Below the pieces are notes generated by a model that was given only the letters and a program-made list of their open reading frames with translations, was not told the origin of the DNA and did no database searches. Below, piece after piece: positions 8,967 through 18,142 of a stretch of 64,000 bases of DNA; position 1 is the first letter of the stretch; each line of letters opens with the position of its first letter. The translations under genes were made by a program, and so were the position numbers. The DNA comes from JASSUD01 sp031963045 (lineage in GTDB: Bacteria; Pseudomonadota; Gammaproteobacteria; Burkholderiales; Burkholderiaceae). Location: the NCBI GenBank assembly GCA_031963045.1, contig JASSUK010000025.1, positions 162,584 through 226,583 on the forward strand. Direction: 5' to 3'.

Positions 8967-10772
8967 TTACCGTCCGTGAGAAGAGTTTCCTGTATTGCGG
9001 CCACCACTGAATGGGGAATTGCTTCTGCTTGCGAAGGAACCACCGGTGTTACTACGGCCACGGTATCCACCGCCACCGCCTTCTGGTCGAGCGCCTGCGC
9101 CTTCACTGCGATATCCACCGCCGCTATTGCCACCGCCGAATCCACCACGGTATCCACCGCCACCGCCTTCTGGTCGAGCGCCTGCGCCTTCACTGCGATA
9201 TCCACCGCCGCTATTGCCGCCGCCAAATCCACCACGGTATCCGCCGCCACCGCCTTCTGGTCGAGCGCCTGCGCCTTCGCTGCGATATCCACCGCCTTCT
9301 GGTCGCGCTCTTGCACCTTCGCTGCGATATCCACCGCCGCTGCTATTTGGCCTGCCACCGTATCCACCGCCACCACCGGAGCGTCCACGACCACCGCCGC
9401 CGCCACCGCCACCGCCACCGCGAGAGAAGGAGCTTGGGGAAGGTTTGCGCTGGGGTTCGAAGCCTGCAACCACACTAATAGGTAAGGGCTGACGTGTGAA
9501 CTGCTCAATACGGCGGACCATTTTCATTTCAGCGTGGTGTACGAGACTCACTGCGGTGCCTGTACGACCTGCGCGGCCAGTACGTCCAATGCGGTGTACA
9601 TAGTCTTCGGCAAATTTGGGTAAATCGTAATTAAATACATGGGTGATATTAGGTACATCGATTCCGCGTGCCGCCACATCGGTTGCGACCAAAACGCGTA
9701 CGCGTTGATCACGCAGTGCTTTGAGCGTGCGGGTACGGGCGCTTTGAGGAAGATCCCCATGTAACGGAGCTGAAACAAAACCCGCATCGCAGAGGCGATC
9801 AGATAATTCACTCGCACTATTTTTAGTAGCGGTAAAAATAACCGCTTGATTCAGCGTGTCATCAGCAAGCAGATGCATCAAAAGGCGATCTTTGTGTGTG
9901 CGATCATCCACCCAGTGAATAGATTGCGTGATATTGGCCTTTTGCTCAGGACGATGGGTAATTTCAATATGCTCAGGATCTTTGAGTAAACGTTGTGTCA
10001 GCGCGCTAATACGTCGATCAATAGTGGCTGAGAACAGCAAAGTTTGACGTGTAGCGGGCGTTGCTGCAACGATGGTCTCAATATCATCGATAAAGCCCAT
10101 ATCGAGCATACGATCGGCTTCATCGAGTACCAGCATAGAGAGCGCTGAAAAATCAATACGTCCACGCTCTAGATGGTCGATTAAGCGGCCTGGCGTCGCA
10201 ACTACAATTTCAGGTTGCTCAGAGAGCATGTCTAATTGGCTACGATATGGTACACCGCCGAGAACGCTGACGGTTTTCAGACGTTTGAGGTAGCTGCCGT
10301 ACGTTTTTGCAGCTGTGGTTACCTGCATTGCTAGCTCACGTGTAGGCGTCAATACCAGTAGAGCAGGACGTGCTGGCTGGGATTGAGGACGGCGTCCACG
10401 GGCATTGCGATCGTTGTTACCTCCACGTTGTGGAGTAGCAGGTGTGTTGCTTTGCGCTTGAAGTTGCGCAAAACGCTCAATGGCGGGCAGCATAAAGGCG
10501 GCTGTTTTGCCTGAGCCTGTAGGGCTGGATACCACTAGATCACGACCGGCTAACGCAGCGGGAATAGCGCGCTGTTGCACAGGAGTGGGATGTGTGTAAC
10601 CGGAGGCAGTAAGGGTGCGTACGATAGCCTCGCATAAACCTAAATCAACAAAAGTAGGTCCGGTAGGCGCTGCTTTTACTGCTGGTGTGCTATCGATTTG
10701 TGTAGAGGCTGGGGCTGGAGTAGAAGAGTCATTTTGCTGATCTAACTCGGCTTGAAAAACGCTGGAAGTCAT
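8967..10772 (-). CDS. rhlE: DEAD-box RNA helicase RhlE with RGG-like tail
   Basis: This 601-residue ATP-dependent RNA helicase is involved in ribosome assembly and RNA turnover. Visible motifs are the Q-motif region (TPVQQRAIPAALAGRDLV), Walker A SPTGSGKT (residues 83-90), PTRELAMQV, DEAD in LVLDEADRMLDMGF, SAT in LLFSATIDRRI, and motif VI HRIGRTGRAG. The last 150 residues are a low-complexity Gly/Arg/Tyr tail with three near-identical 29-residue repeats. The gene starts at ATG 10772 and has a long gene-free 5' region, as is common for cold-induced helicase mRNAs (inference). Confidence 0.95.
   Translation of the reverse strand: MTSSVFQAELDQQNDSSTPAPASTQIDSTPAVKAAPTGPTFVDLGLCEAIVRTLTASGYTHPTPVQQRAIPAALAGRDLVVSSPTGSGKTAAFMLPAIERFAQLQAQSNTPATPQRGGNNDRNARGRRPQSQPARPALLVLTPTRELAMQVTTAAKTYGSYLKRLKTVSVLGGVPYRSQLDMLSEQPEIVVATPGRLIDHLERGRIDFSALSMLVLDEADRMLDMGFIDDIETIVAATPATRQTLLFSATIDRRISALTQRLLKDPEHIEITHRPEQKANITQSIHWVDDRTHKDRLLMHLLADDTLNQAVIFTATKNSASELSDRLCDAGFVSAPLHGDLPQSARTRTLKALRDQRVRVLVATDVAARGIDVPNITHVFNYDLPKFAEDYVHRIGRTGRAGRTGTAVSLVHHAEMKMVRRIEQFTRQPLPISVVAGFEPQRKPSPSSFSRGGGGGGGGGGRGRSGGGGGYGGRPNSSGGGYRSEGARARPEGGGYRSEGAGARPEGGGGGYRGGFGGGNSGGGYRSEGAGARPEGGGGGYRGGFGGGNSGGGYRSEGAGARPEGGGGGYRGRSNTGGSFASRSNSPFSGGRNTGNSSHGR
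9061..9345 (-). repeat. 87-bp tandem repeat encoding the Gly-rich RhlE tail
   Basis: Near-identical units begin at 9061, 9148 and 9235 (period 87 bp = 29 codons), followed by a shortened, partly degenerate fourth unit. The repeat is in frame and encodes SEGAGARPEGGGGGYRGG-type units. It gives long open frames on all plus-strand frames, which are artefacts. Confidence 0.9.
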
Positions 10773-11301
10773 TGAGTAGAGGTCCCGGGGAAATTAAAAA
10801 CTATTTAGAAAAATGCGCGAGCATCCATCTTCAGCCCCCGGTCATCGAATAATCGCGCAATACAAAGCCACATATAGCGGTGTGCTGCGCACCATCGGGA
10901 AAGGGGGAATCGCCTGGCTTTTCTGCAGAAAGAGGATTCTTATAAAAGGCAGAAAAACCCTTCTACGCAAAAATAGGAAGGGAATTAAAAAGCGCGTAGA
11001 AAAAAGCTGTGCCAAAAGAAGTAGGGTCTTGGATGAGCTAAAAGCCCATTGGGAAAACTTCGGGAGGAGGAACAGCTCTAAGGTGGACTGAAATCACGCC
11101 ACATCGATATAAGGACGACGCAAAAAGAAGTGCCGACTAGAAACCGAAGGGCGGATTGTAACGGTATTTACGCTAAGAAGCTTGTTTTATTTAGGGAATA
11201 GGCTGTGAAATGTTATGAGTGATGATGTACAGAGGTTTACACTCTGGTTTTTGCGAGCAGATCCCAGCCTTATATCTTTAAACCTCATACCTTTGCGATA
11301 G
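10773..11301. other. Gene-poor gap upstream of rhlE
   Basis: No convincing gene is present in this 529-bp stretch. It probably carries the rhlE promoter and a long 5' leader on the minus strand. A 92-codon plus-strand frame (10813-11091) has a Lys/Arg-rich tail, no ribosome site and no recognisable domain; I do not call it a gene. Repeat copy C follows at 11302. Confidence 0.5.
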
Positions 11302-11437
11302 GGTAGGTTGGTGGTGACGAAGGAACCCCAACATGCGCACCACTGACTTTTAATCTTCGTCTTAGACTGTTTGTAAGCAGGTCTTCAGGGAGATCGTGTC
11401 CTGCATGTTGGGGTTCCTTCGTCACCACCAACCTACC
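11302..11437. repeat. Dispersed long hairpin repeat, copy C (perfect 35-bp arms, variant sequence)
   Basis: The arms 11302-11336 and 11403-11437 are perfect reverse complements over 35 bp with a 66-bp spacer, the same geometry as copy A. Within the arms the segment reads GTGACGAAGGAACC where copy A has GTGAGGTACGAACC, and both arms carry the change. It lies 70 bp upstream of tsaB. Confidence 0.9.
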
Positions 11438-11507
11438 GCCCATTATTGTTTTTGGGGAGATTTTGAGTCTGGGTCTTTGATGCGTTTAATATTTCTAGCT
11501 GTTTTCT

Positions 11508-12218
11508 ATGACTTTATCTTCTCCTACAGCGCTATTGGCGTTAGATACATCCAGTGAATATTGCTCTGTTGCCTTGGCGGTTGCATCTGCTGATTGCACT
11601 GCTTCTACGCAATTTTTCTCTAGACATGAATCGTTAGGTCCTCAATCGAGTGCGCGTATTTTGCCCGCAGTACAAGAAATTTTAGAGGAAGCAGGGTTGC
11701 CTTTATCCTCCTGCACGGCTTTGGCATTTGGTGTCGGTCCAGGTGCGTTTACCGGTTTGCGTACAGCGACGGCTGTGGTGCAGGGTTTGGGCTTTGGGTT
11801 GGGTTTGCCGGTGATTCCTGTCTGTACCTTAATGGCCTGTGCTCAGGCAGCACGGGCGCAGGATGGGACGATGCAGCGGGTGTTGGCAACCATCGATGCG
11901 CGTATGGATGAAGTGTATTGGGGCGTGTTTGAATGGGAAGCTAACGAGGAGGTGTGGAAAGTAATAGTGCCGCCTAGTTTGAGTAAACCGGAAGACGTTC
12001 TTATACCCGCAACCCCCTTTGCATTAGTCGGCCGGGCTGTAGAAGTTTTTGGCCCGAGACTGCCTGCCTATGCAATGGCGCATAAAATAGATGTGAAGGC
12101 TCAAGCACAGGCTGTAGACATCGCTACCTTGGCTTTGCAATTTTGGCGTTTAGGGCAATACGTATCAGCGGATCAAGCATTGCCTGTGTATGTGCGCAAC
12201 CAAGTTGTAAAATCATAG
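11508..12218 (+). CDS. tsaB: tRNA threonylcarbamoyladenosine biosynthesis protein TsaB
   Basis: The 236-residue YeaZ/TsaB protein is the scaffold that holds TsaD and TsaE for t6A37 synthesis on ANN-decoding tRNAs. The N-terminal ASKHA-fold signature LLALDTSSEYCSVAL and the GVGPGAFTGLRTATAVVQGL segment (about 72-91) are diagnostic. TsaD and TsaE are not in this window. A rimI gene often follows tsaB in relatives. Here only 166 bp separate it from hom, and the open frame in that gap (12222-12443, GTG start) overlaps hom and resembles no acetyltransferase. Confidence 0.93.
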   Translation: MTLSSPTALLALDTSSEYCSVALAVASADCTASTQFFSRHESLGPQSSARILPAVQEILEEAGLPLSSCTALAFGVGPGAFTGLRTATAVVQGLGFGLGLPVIPVCTLMACAQAARAQDGTMQRVLATIDARMDEVYWGVFEWEANEEVWKVIVPPSLSKPEDVLIPATPFALVGRAVEVFGPRLPAYAMAHKIDVKAQAQAVDIATLALQFWRLGQYVSADQALPVYVRNQVVKS

Positions 12219-12384
12219 GATGTGTCTACCCTTACAATTTTGTTATCCTCAGATAAGAGATACTTCGAGTCTATTGAAAATATACCCTCATCCTATTTAA
12301 AAATAGCCTCTGTAGATTTGCATAAACAACATCTCGAATTTTTGAATATTATTCGCCTCTTTACCTTCTCAGAAAATTTCCCTT

Positions 12385-13725
12385 ATGGACTCCATAAAAA
12401 TCGGTTTGCTTGGCCTGGGCACAGTAGGTTCTGCCGTGTTTGAAGTGTTGCGGCGCAACCAAGAAGAAATTCAGCGCCGAGTGGGGCGACACATTGAAAT
12501 TACAGGCGTGGCGGTACGTGATGTCAATCGCGCTCGTGCACTACTGCATGCTGATGTGCCACAAGAAGCCTCTCATGCCGTGCAGATCACGGCCGATGCC
12601 TACGAATTAATCAACAATCCAGATACCGATATTATTATTGAAGCCATTGGCGGCATTGAGCCTGCGCGACAATATGTTTTGCACGCATTGAGTCAACGCA
12701 AGCATATAGTGACGGCCAATAAAGCCTTGTTAGCTATGCATGGCGATGAGATCTTTGCTAAAGCGCGAGAAATGGGTTGCATGGTTGCCTTTGAGGCAGC
12801 TGTGGCTGGAGGCATTCCGATTATTAAGGTGCTGCGTGAAGGGCTGGCAGGGAACCGTATTGAATGGATTGCTGGAATTATCAACGGCACAACCAATTTT
12901 ATTTTGTCGCAAATGCGCGATCAGGGCGTGGATTTTGCAACTGCACTGGCGCAAGCGCAACGCCTTGGATATGCAGAAGCGGATCCTTCCTTTGATGTAG
13001 AAGGGGTGGATGCAGCACATAAGATAACGCTAATTAGTGCGCTTGCTTTTGGCATTCCGGTGCAATTTGATCGAGCACATATTGAGGGAATCTCTGGCCT
13101 GACTGCCCGTGATATTCGCTATGCAGAAGAATTAGGGTATCGGGTCAAATTATTGGGTATTACCCGCCGCACAGCAGAAGGGATTGAGTTGCGCGTGCAC
13201 CCCACACTGATTCCCGCCCGCCATTTGCTGGCCAATGTCGATGGCGCAATGAATGCGGTTTTGGTACAGGCTGATGCACTAGGGCAAACTTTGTATTATG
13301 GAAAAGGGGCTGGTGGTGAGCCTACCGCTTCTTCCGTGGTTGCCGATGTGATAGATGTCGCCCGCTTACATACCGCTGACCCTGAGCATAGGGTGCCGCA
13401 CTTGGCTTTTCAGCCTGATCATCTATCTGCTTTACCCATTTTGCCTTCTAACGAAATCGTGAGCCGTTATTATTTACGCTTGCGCGTGATAGATCGAGCA
13501 GGCGTACTTGCTGAAATTACAGCGGTTCTCGCTGAACACGGTATTTCAATTGACGCTTTGCTTCAAAAAGAAGCGCAAGCGCTAGGCGAGTTAGGTCCTG
13601 AAACCGATTTGATAGTGCTGACTCATACAACCATAGAAGAAGATCTGAACGCAGCGACTGCGCAGATTCAAAATTTCCCCAGTGTGATTGCTCCTATAGT
13701 CAGATTACGTTTAGAAACTTTATAA
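12385..13725 (+). CDS. hom: Homoserine dehydrogenase
   Basis: The 446-residue enzyme reduces aspartate semialdehyde to homoserine (threonine/methionine branch). An N-terminal Rossmann nucleotide site IGLLGLGTVGSAVFE (about 5-19), TANKALLA in the linker (about 111), the catalytic domain with INGTTNFIL (about 167) and DPSFDVEGVDAAHKI, and a C-terminal ACT regulatory domain (about 362-440, starting YYLRLRVIDRAGVLAEI) are all visible. This is the monofunctional ACT-containing form usual in betaproteobacteria. thrC follows after 4 bp, so the two are an operon. Confidence 0.97.
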   Translation: MDSIKIGLLGLGTVGSAVFEVLRRNQEEIQRRVGRHIEITGVAVRDVNRARALLHADVPQEASHAVQITADAYELINNPDTDIIIEAIGGIEPARQYVLHALSQRKHIVTANKALLAMHGDEIFAKAREMGCMVAFEAAVAGGIPIIKVLREGLAGNRIEWIAGIINGTTNFILSQMRDQGVDFATALAQAQRLGYAEADPSFDVEGVDAAHKITLISALAFGIPVQFDRAHIEGISGLTARDIRYAEELGYRVKLLGITRRTAEGIELRVHPTLIPARHLLANVDGAMNAVLVQADALGQTLYYGKGAGGEPTASSVVADVIDVARLHTADPEHRVPHLAFQPDHLSALPILPSNEIVSRYYLRLRVIDRAGVLAEITAVLAEHGISIDALLQKEAQALGELGPETDLIVLTHTTIEEDLNAATAQIQNFPSVIAPIVRLRLETL

Positions 13726-13729
13726 AACC

Positions 13730-15256
13730 ATGCGCTATTTCTCTACTCGCACGCCTGCTAGTGAGCAGCTTCCCCTGACATTTTCACAGAGCGTACTAAC
13801 AGGCTTGGCTGAAGATGGAGGGCTGTATTTGCCGCAGCAGTATCCTCAGATCACGCCAGAAGAATTGCAGCAATGGGCCGGGCTGTCTTATGCCGAGCTG
13901 GCCTATCAACTTTTCTCGAAGTTTTGTGACGATATTCCGAAGGCAGATATTCAAATATTAACGCAGCGTGCTTACACGGCTTCTCGCTTTGCGCATGCGC
14001 GGGATGCGCATACCGCCACGCATATCACCCCGCTTACTGCTTTAGGGGTAGAAGAGGGTGCAGCCCTGTCTTTGCTTGAGCTCTCTAATGGCCCTACACT
14101 GGCTTTTAAAGACCTTGCGATGCAGCTGTTAGGGGAGGTGTTTGAGTATGTGTTGGATAAAACAGGCGCTACGCTCAATATTTTAGGAGCTACATCGGGC
14201 GATACAGGCAGTGCCGCGGAATATGCAATGCGCGGTAAGCGGGGCGTACAAGTTTTTATGCTCTCGCCTTACGGAAAAATGAGCCCTTTCCAAGCAGCGC
14301 AGATGTACAGCCTGCAAGATGAAAATATTTTTAATATTGCGCTCGATGGTGTTTTTGATGACGCGCAAGACATAGTCAAAGCGGTATCTAGCGATCAAGC
14401 TTTTAAAGATAAATATACGATTGGCACCGTCAATTCCATTAATTGGTTGCGCGTGCTTGCTCAGGTTGTGTATTACTTCAAAGCCTATTTTTCTGCGATT
14501 CCTATCGCTTCGAACCCAGCGCTTAGCAATACTCCACTGCGCGATTGGCCTAAAGTAACGTTCTCTGTACCTTCTGGAAATTTTGGTAATGTCTGTGCGG
14601 GCTATATCGCTCGAAAAATGGGTTTGCCGATTCAAAAGTTAGTCGTGGCGACCAATGAAAACGATGTGCTCGACGAGTTTTTTAAAACGGGCATATATCG
14701 GGTGCGCAAACAAACGCACTCGACCAGTAGCCCGAGTATGGATATCTCAAAAGCATCCAATATCGAACGTTTGATTTTTGACATAGTGGACCGCGATGCG
14801 GTGCGTTTACGGTCACTGTTTGAAAAAGTCCAGACAGAAGGGGGCTTTGACTTATCGGGCGAGGCTGATTTTTCTCGCCTACAGGCAGCAGGGCTCGTAT
14901 CTAACTGTAGCCATCATGCAGAACGTATAGCGGCGATACGTGATGTATATACCCGCTACCAGCGCATCATTGATCCCCATACAGCAGACGGTTTAGTAGC
15001 TGCTCGCAAATATTTAGAGCCAGGCATTCCGATGATCGTATTGGAAACGGCGCAGCCTATAAAATTCAACGAAGTGATCCAAGAAGCACTGGGCCAGGCT
15101 GCCCCACGCCCAAGCGCTTTTGAGCAACTAGAGACCCTTCCACAGCGCTTAGAACGTTTGCCTGTCGATGTGCAGGCGGTGAAGGATTACATTGCTAAGC
15201 ACGTACCCTACCCTTCTACTAACTCAGCCTCTGCTGGCAGCGTAAACTTAAACTGA
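13730..15256 (+). CDS. thrC: Threonine synthase
   Basis: This 508-residue PLP enzyme converts O-phosphohomoserine to threonine. The N-terminal MRYFSTR, the PLP-lysine region LSNGPTLAFKDLAMQLLGE (Lys near 123), the phosphate loop GATSGDTGSAAEYA, and the insertion-rich C-terminal half fit the long proteobacterial/yeast-type ThrC. It starts 4 bp after hom, with no promoter between. The last 49 bp overlap the 3' end of the convergent lolA. With hom it forms the committed threonine pathway; homoserine kinase is not in this window. Confidence 0.97.
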   Translation: MRYFSTRTPASEQLPLTFSQSVLTGLAEDGGLYLPQQYPQITPEELQQWAGLSYAELAYQLFSKFCDDIPKADIQILTQRAYTASRFAHARDAHTATHITPLTALGVEEGAALSLLELSNGPTLAFKDLAMQLLGEVFEYVLDKTGATLNILGATSGDTGSAAEYAMRGKRGVQVFMLSPYGKMSPFQAAQMYSLQDENIFNIALDGVFDDAQDIVKAVSSDQAFKDKYTIGTVNSINWLRVLAQVVYYFKAYFSAIPIASNPALSNTPLRDWPKVTFSVPSGNFGNVCAGYIARKMGLPIQKLVVATNENDVLDEFFKTGIYRVRKQTHSTSSPSMDISKASNIERLIFDIVDRDAVRLRSLFEKVQTEGGFDLSGEADFSRLQAAGLVSNCSHHAERIAAIRDVYTRYQRIIDPHTADGLVAARKYLEPGIPMIVLETAQPIKFNEVIQEALGQAAPRPSAFEQLETLPQRLERLPVDVQAVKDYIAKHVPYPSTNSASAGSVNLN

Positions 15257-15918
15257 TCTTTAGCCAGAGATGGATTAATTTCCAGATGATGGAAGGTCAA
15301 ATAAGTCACATTGCCAAAAGCATCATGCAGCTCCATGGCATGGAGCATATTGCTGCGAAAGCCAATGCGAATGCGCTCAAACGCAGCATCTTGCTGCTTG
15401 GGCCGCAATTCCAACCAATCGATACCTCGCATCACCCCTTCATCACGCAACGTAAAAGTGCGCTCTAAATCTGCACGACCAAACAAAATAGCAGCACTAC
15501 TCCCGTTTATTGCCTCATCTACCAAACGGTGTGTAACTTGCTGTAGATCTTTGTCATACACATAAAAATCGCGCCCATCTGCCTGTAAAACTTGCTCATA
15601 AGGTGTAGTAACCTCCCAAACAAATTGACCTGGGCGTTTGAATACAAAATGGCCTTGAAGCACTTGTTCAGGTGGGCTCATAGTGATGGGTGGGCGTGTT
15701 GCGATACGCGCTCCATTCGTAGTTGCAGGCTTGGGTTTCGCTGTAATTTGCCTTTGTTCAAATTGGCCTTTGGCTGTTTGAACTTGGGTGACGAAATGCA
15801 TTAATGCTTCGCGGCCTGAAGCCAGTGCGGGTGCGCTGTTTAAGAAGGCCAAGCAAAATGCTAACTGTATGCAGCGAGATACACCATGGCGTAGAGCATA
15901 AATGCAGTGTGCAGTCAT
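15208..15918 (-). CDS. lolA: Outer-membrane lipoprotein carrier protein LolA
   Basis: The product has 236 residues from ATG 15918. The frame stays open upstream to 15999, but those codons translate the dispersed repeat, so the inner ATG is preferred. A signal peptide is visible: CIQLAFCLAFLNSAPALA, with cleavage after ALA. The mature part has the LolA pattern: VQTAKGQFEQRQ, then GHFVFKRPGQFVWEVTTPYEQVLQADG, then LEINPSLAKDQFKF. It is the periplasmic chaperone that moves lipoproteins from LolCDE to LolB. The 3' end overlaps thrC by 49 bp in convergent orientation. Confidence 0.92.
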   Translation of the reverse strand: MTAHCIYALRHGVSRCIQLAFCLAFLNSAPALASGREALMHFVTQVQTAKGQFEQRQITAKPKPATTNGARIATRPPITMSPPEQVLQGHFVFKRPGQFVWEVTTPYEQVLQADGRDFYVYDKDLQQVTHRLVDEAINGSSAAILFGRADLERTFTLRDEGVMRGIDWLELRPKQQDAAFERIRIGFRSNMLHAMELHDAFGNVTYLTFHHLEINPSLAKDQFKFTLPAEAELVEG

Positions 15919-15925
15919 ATAGAAC

Positions 15926-16010
15926 GGTAGGTTGGTGGTGAGGTACGAACCCCAACATGCGCACCACTGACTTTTAATCATCGCTTTTGGCATGCGCATG
16001 CAGGTTTTTT
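15926..16010. repeat. Dispersed hairpin repeat, copy D (left arm only)
   Basis: GGTAGGTTGGTGGTGAGGTA starts at 15926 and the arm ends CCCCAACATGC at 15960. It is followed by the interior CACTGACTTTTAATCATCGC and a T-rich end. The right arm is missing. It lies between the start of lolA and the end of the RNB gene, 8 bp from the lolA ATG, so it occupies the lolA promoter/leader region. Confidence 0.8.
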
Positions 16011-16029
16011 TAATTGAAAATAGCTCTAA

Positions 16030-18090
16030 TTATTTACAAGCCGCTTCTTCGACCGTATCAGTGTTGCAAGCAACAGGTGCAGCAGCAGCTTCTGACGCTG
16101 TTGAATCCGCGTCACCATCTTCTTCTTCAGACTCAGGTGCCACAGCAGGCTCTGCTGCGCTTAATATCTTAAGCAGACGTGCAGATGCCGTTAACTCTAG
16201 TTCATCAATATGAGTGATATGCAGCAATAGAGCCGTCCCGCTTGCTTGTATTCCCAGCTCAGGGATGTGTAGCGTCAGAGGAATATCTTCCAGGCGCACT
16301 AAATCGCCTTTTATCACGATGGCTCTGACTTGCTGGAGGTTTTCTTGCAGTAACCATCGCAAACACCAAAACCGCTCCATGCGCCCTTGGTGTTCCGAAT
16401 AGTCTGCATAAGTATCTGTAAAGCGTTGAGCAACAATGTACAGCTCAGCATCTTTAGGTTGGAATGGCGCGCACAGCCTTGCAGCTACTCCATCGCGCGC
16501 GCAGGCTATGAGTTGCCATTGGTTGAGTAAATCAATATAGCGACGTAATGGAGAGGTGCTCCACGCATATTGTGCAACGCCTAGGCCTTCATGGGGGGCA
16601 GGAGTTAATTGCATACGGGTGCGGTTGGGGCCAAATGCACGTTGAGCACGATAAATGCCAGGCACGCCATGCCCAGCAAGCAAGCCTCCCCATGTGCTGT
16701 TAGCTAGTATGGCGAGTTCAGCCACGATGAAATTTATCGGGGAATGGCGATCACGCGGTACGATGCTTATGTGCTCTTCCTCATCTATATAAAAGCTGAA
16801 GTCACGCTGATTTTGGGTTTCGCGGCGCAAGCCAGATTGAAGACGTGCTTGTTGGCGCTTTTCATACAGCGCTTGTGCAAAGGGCCATATTAGGGCTAGT
16901 TCTGCTTTGTAAGGATAGTTGCCTGAACCTGCTGCCAGTGCTTCTTCAGTCACTTCAGTTTCTAGCGTGTTGTGGCGTAGATTGTCTGCAATCCATACAC
17001 GTTCAATACGTGTTTCGCTGGTAACGATTTGCTGGGTAGTGGTATCGATAATGGTGTAGAGCGATAGGGCAGGGCGTAGGCTGCCCGCTTCTAGCGTAAA
17101 GGTATCGACGAGTGTTTGGGGCAGCATCGTGATTTTGTCGCCTGGCATATAGACTGTTGATAGGCGGTTACGCAATTCCATATCGAGTGGACTGCCAGGA
17201 TTGATCCCAAGCGCTGGGGCTGCGATATGAATACCAATGCGCACGCGATCTTCCGCCAAAATCTGTACGGAAAACGCATCATCTATTTCGGTAGTGGTAA
17301 TGTCATCGATAGAAAATGCTTGCACTTCGGCTTCAGGTAACTCTAGGTTTTTTACGCGTGTGGTCAGTACCTCACAAGTGTAGGTAGGTAGATCAACTGC
17401 TGCGAATCCAATACCTTTTGGAAAAGATTGAGCTAAAAAGCGCGCTTCGTGCAGCGCACGCGCAGAGGGAATGCCCTGGCAGGCGAGCATCAGTTGTGCA
17501 TGTGTTTTACCTAGTGCGATAGAGGCCGTCTCAAGAGCCTTATATTCAATGGTATTTTTATCGGGAGCCGTGAGAAGTTCGAGGACCTTGTTTTGAAAAG
17601 CACTCGGCAAGCGGTGTGCTTTGAGCTCATTTTCATATTCTGCTTGCACGAGAGCTTGCTGCTTACGGCGTTCTAGCCCCGCCAATGCGGCTTTGAGTTG
17701 TTCTTCCGGTGCCCTTTGATAGTTGCCACGCCCTTTGCGCCGAAAATACATAGGCGCGCCATGCAACCGTAAGGCCAGGGCTGCGCGTTCCATGGAGGTG
17801 GGTTTTGCACCAAAATATTCCTCTGAGAATGCGCGAAGCTCAAAGGCCTCACTAGGCGCGCATTCCCACAAAAAATCTAGATCGATTTGTTCTGCTGATT
17901 CTTGGGTAGCTTGCATCCACTCACCCAGTGCTGTGCCGCGTTGTCCTTCAAATTCAAACAAAACTTCTTTGGCCCTTACTTTCGCGCGACGCCCTCCGGG
18001 CAACTCGACTTGAAAGGCTTCGCCTTGCACTTCTAGAATTGCCCCAGCTTTTAAACTTCCTGATTCTTCAAAAAAAATATTCATTGACAA
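16030..18090 (-). CDS. RNB-family (RNase II/R-like) exoribonuclease
   Basis: The 686-residue protein degrades RNA 3' to 5' (family role). The RNB catalytic domain spans about 240-600. Its acidic cluster reads FSIDDITTTEIDDAFSV: the canonical DxxxxxDxDD series has Glu in place of the third Asp, a variant I associate with a bacterial/plastid RNase II subgroup. The RNB core segments IGIHIAAPALGINPGS, YMPGDKITMLP and YAWSTSPLRRYIDLLNQ are present. The N-terminal 200 residues lack an obvious cold-shock pair. The C-terminus is an acidic, Ala-rich tail. It lies 52 bp downstream of mpl on the same strand. The symbol rnb is avoided because the subfamily is not certain. Confidence 0.85.
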   Translation of the reverse strand: MSMNIFFEESGSLKAGAILEVQGEAFQVELPGGRRAKVRAKEVLFEFEGQRGTALGEWMQATQESAEQIDLDFLWECAPSEAFELRAFSEEYFGAKPTSMERAALALRLHGAPMYFRRKGRGNYQRAPEEQLKAALAGLERRKQQALVQAEYENELKAHRLPSAFQNKVLELLTAPDKNTIEYKALETASIALGKTHAQLMLACQGIPSARALHEARFLAQSFPKGIGFAAVDLPTYTCEVLTTRVKNLELPEAEVQAFSIDDITTTEIDDAFSVQILAEDRVRIGIHIAAPALGINPGSPLDMELRNRLSTVYMPGDKITMLPQTLVDTFTLEAGSLRPALSLYTIIDTTTQQIVTSETRIERVWIADNLRHNTLETEVTEEALAAGSGNYPYKAELALIWPFAQALYEKRQQARLQSGLRRETQNQRDFSFYIDEEEHISIVPRDRHSPINFIVAELAILANSTWGGLLAGHGVPGIYRAQRAFGPNRTRMQLTPAPHEGLGVAQYAWSTSPLRRYIDLLNQWQLIACARDGVAARLCAPFQPKDAELYIVAQRFTDTYADYSEHQGRMERFWCLRWLLQENLQQVRAIVIKGDLVRLEDIPLTLHIPELGIQASGTALLLHITHIDELELTASARLLKILSAAEPAVAPESEEEDGDADSTASEAAAAPVACNTDTVEEAACK

Positions 18091-18142
18091 GCCGTACAGA
18101 CACCATTTGAGATAATAAAAAAAGAGAAGCTTAGGGTGTGTC

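Noticed and set aside
8774..9010. Small plus-strand frame after clpB
   Set aside because: It is made of repeat copy B and runs through the bidirectional terminator.
9061..9345. CRISPR-like periodicity
   Set aside because: The 87-bp units are contiguous and in frame with rhlE; there are no unique spacers and no cas genes.
8976..9492. Three long plus-strand open frames opposite the rhlE tail
   Set aside because: They are complement readings of the 87-bp Gly-codon repeat (poly-Pro, Ala/Thr or His/Arg strings) with no ribosome sites.
10813..11091. 92-codon plus-strand frame upstream of rhlE
   Set aside because: Lys/Arg-rich sequence without domain or ribosome site, in the probable rhlE leader; it looks non-coding.
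12222..12443. 73-codon frame between tsaB and hom, possible rimI remnant
   Set aside because: It starts at GTG without a ribosome site, overlaps hom in another frame and shows no acetyltransferase motif.
15919..15999. N-terminal extension of lolA
   Set aside because: It translates repeat copy D; the inner ATG 15918 is followed by a proper signal peptide.
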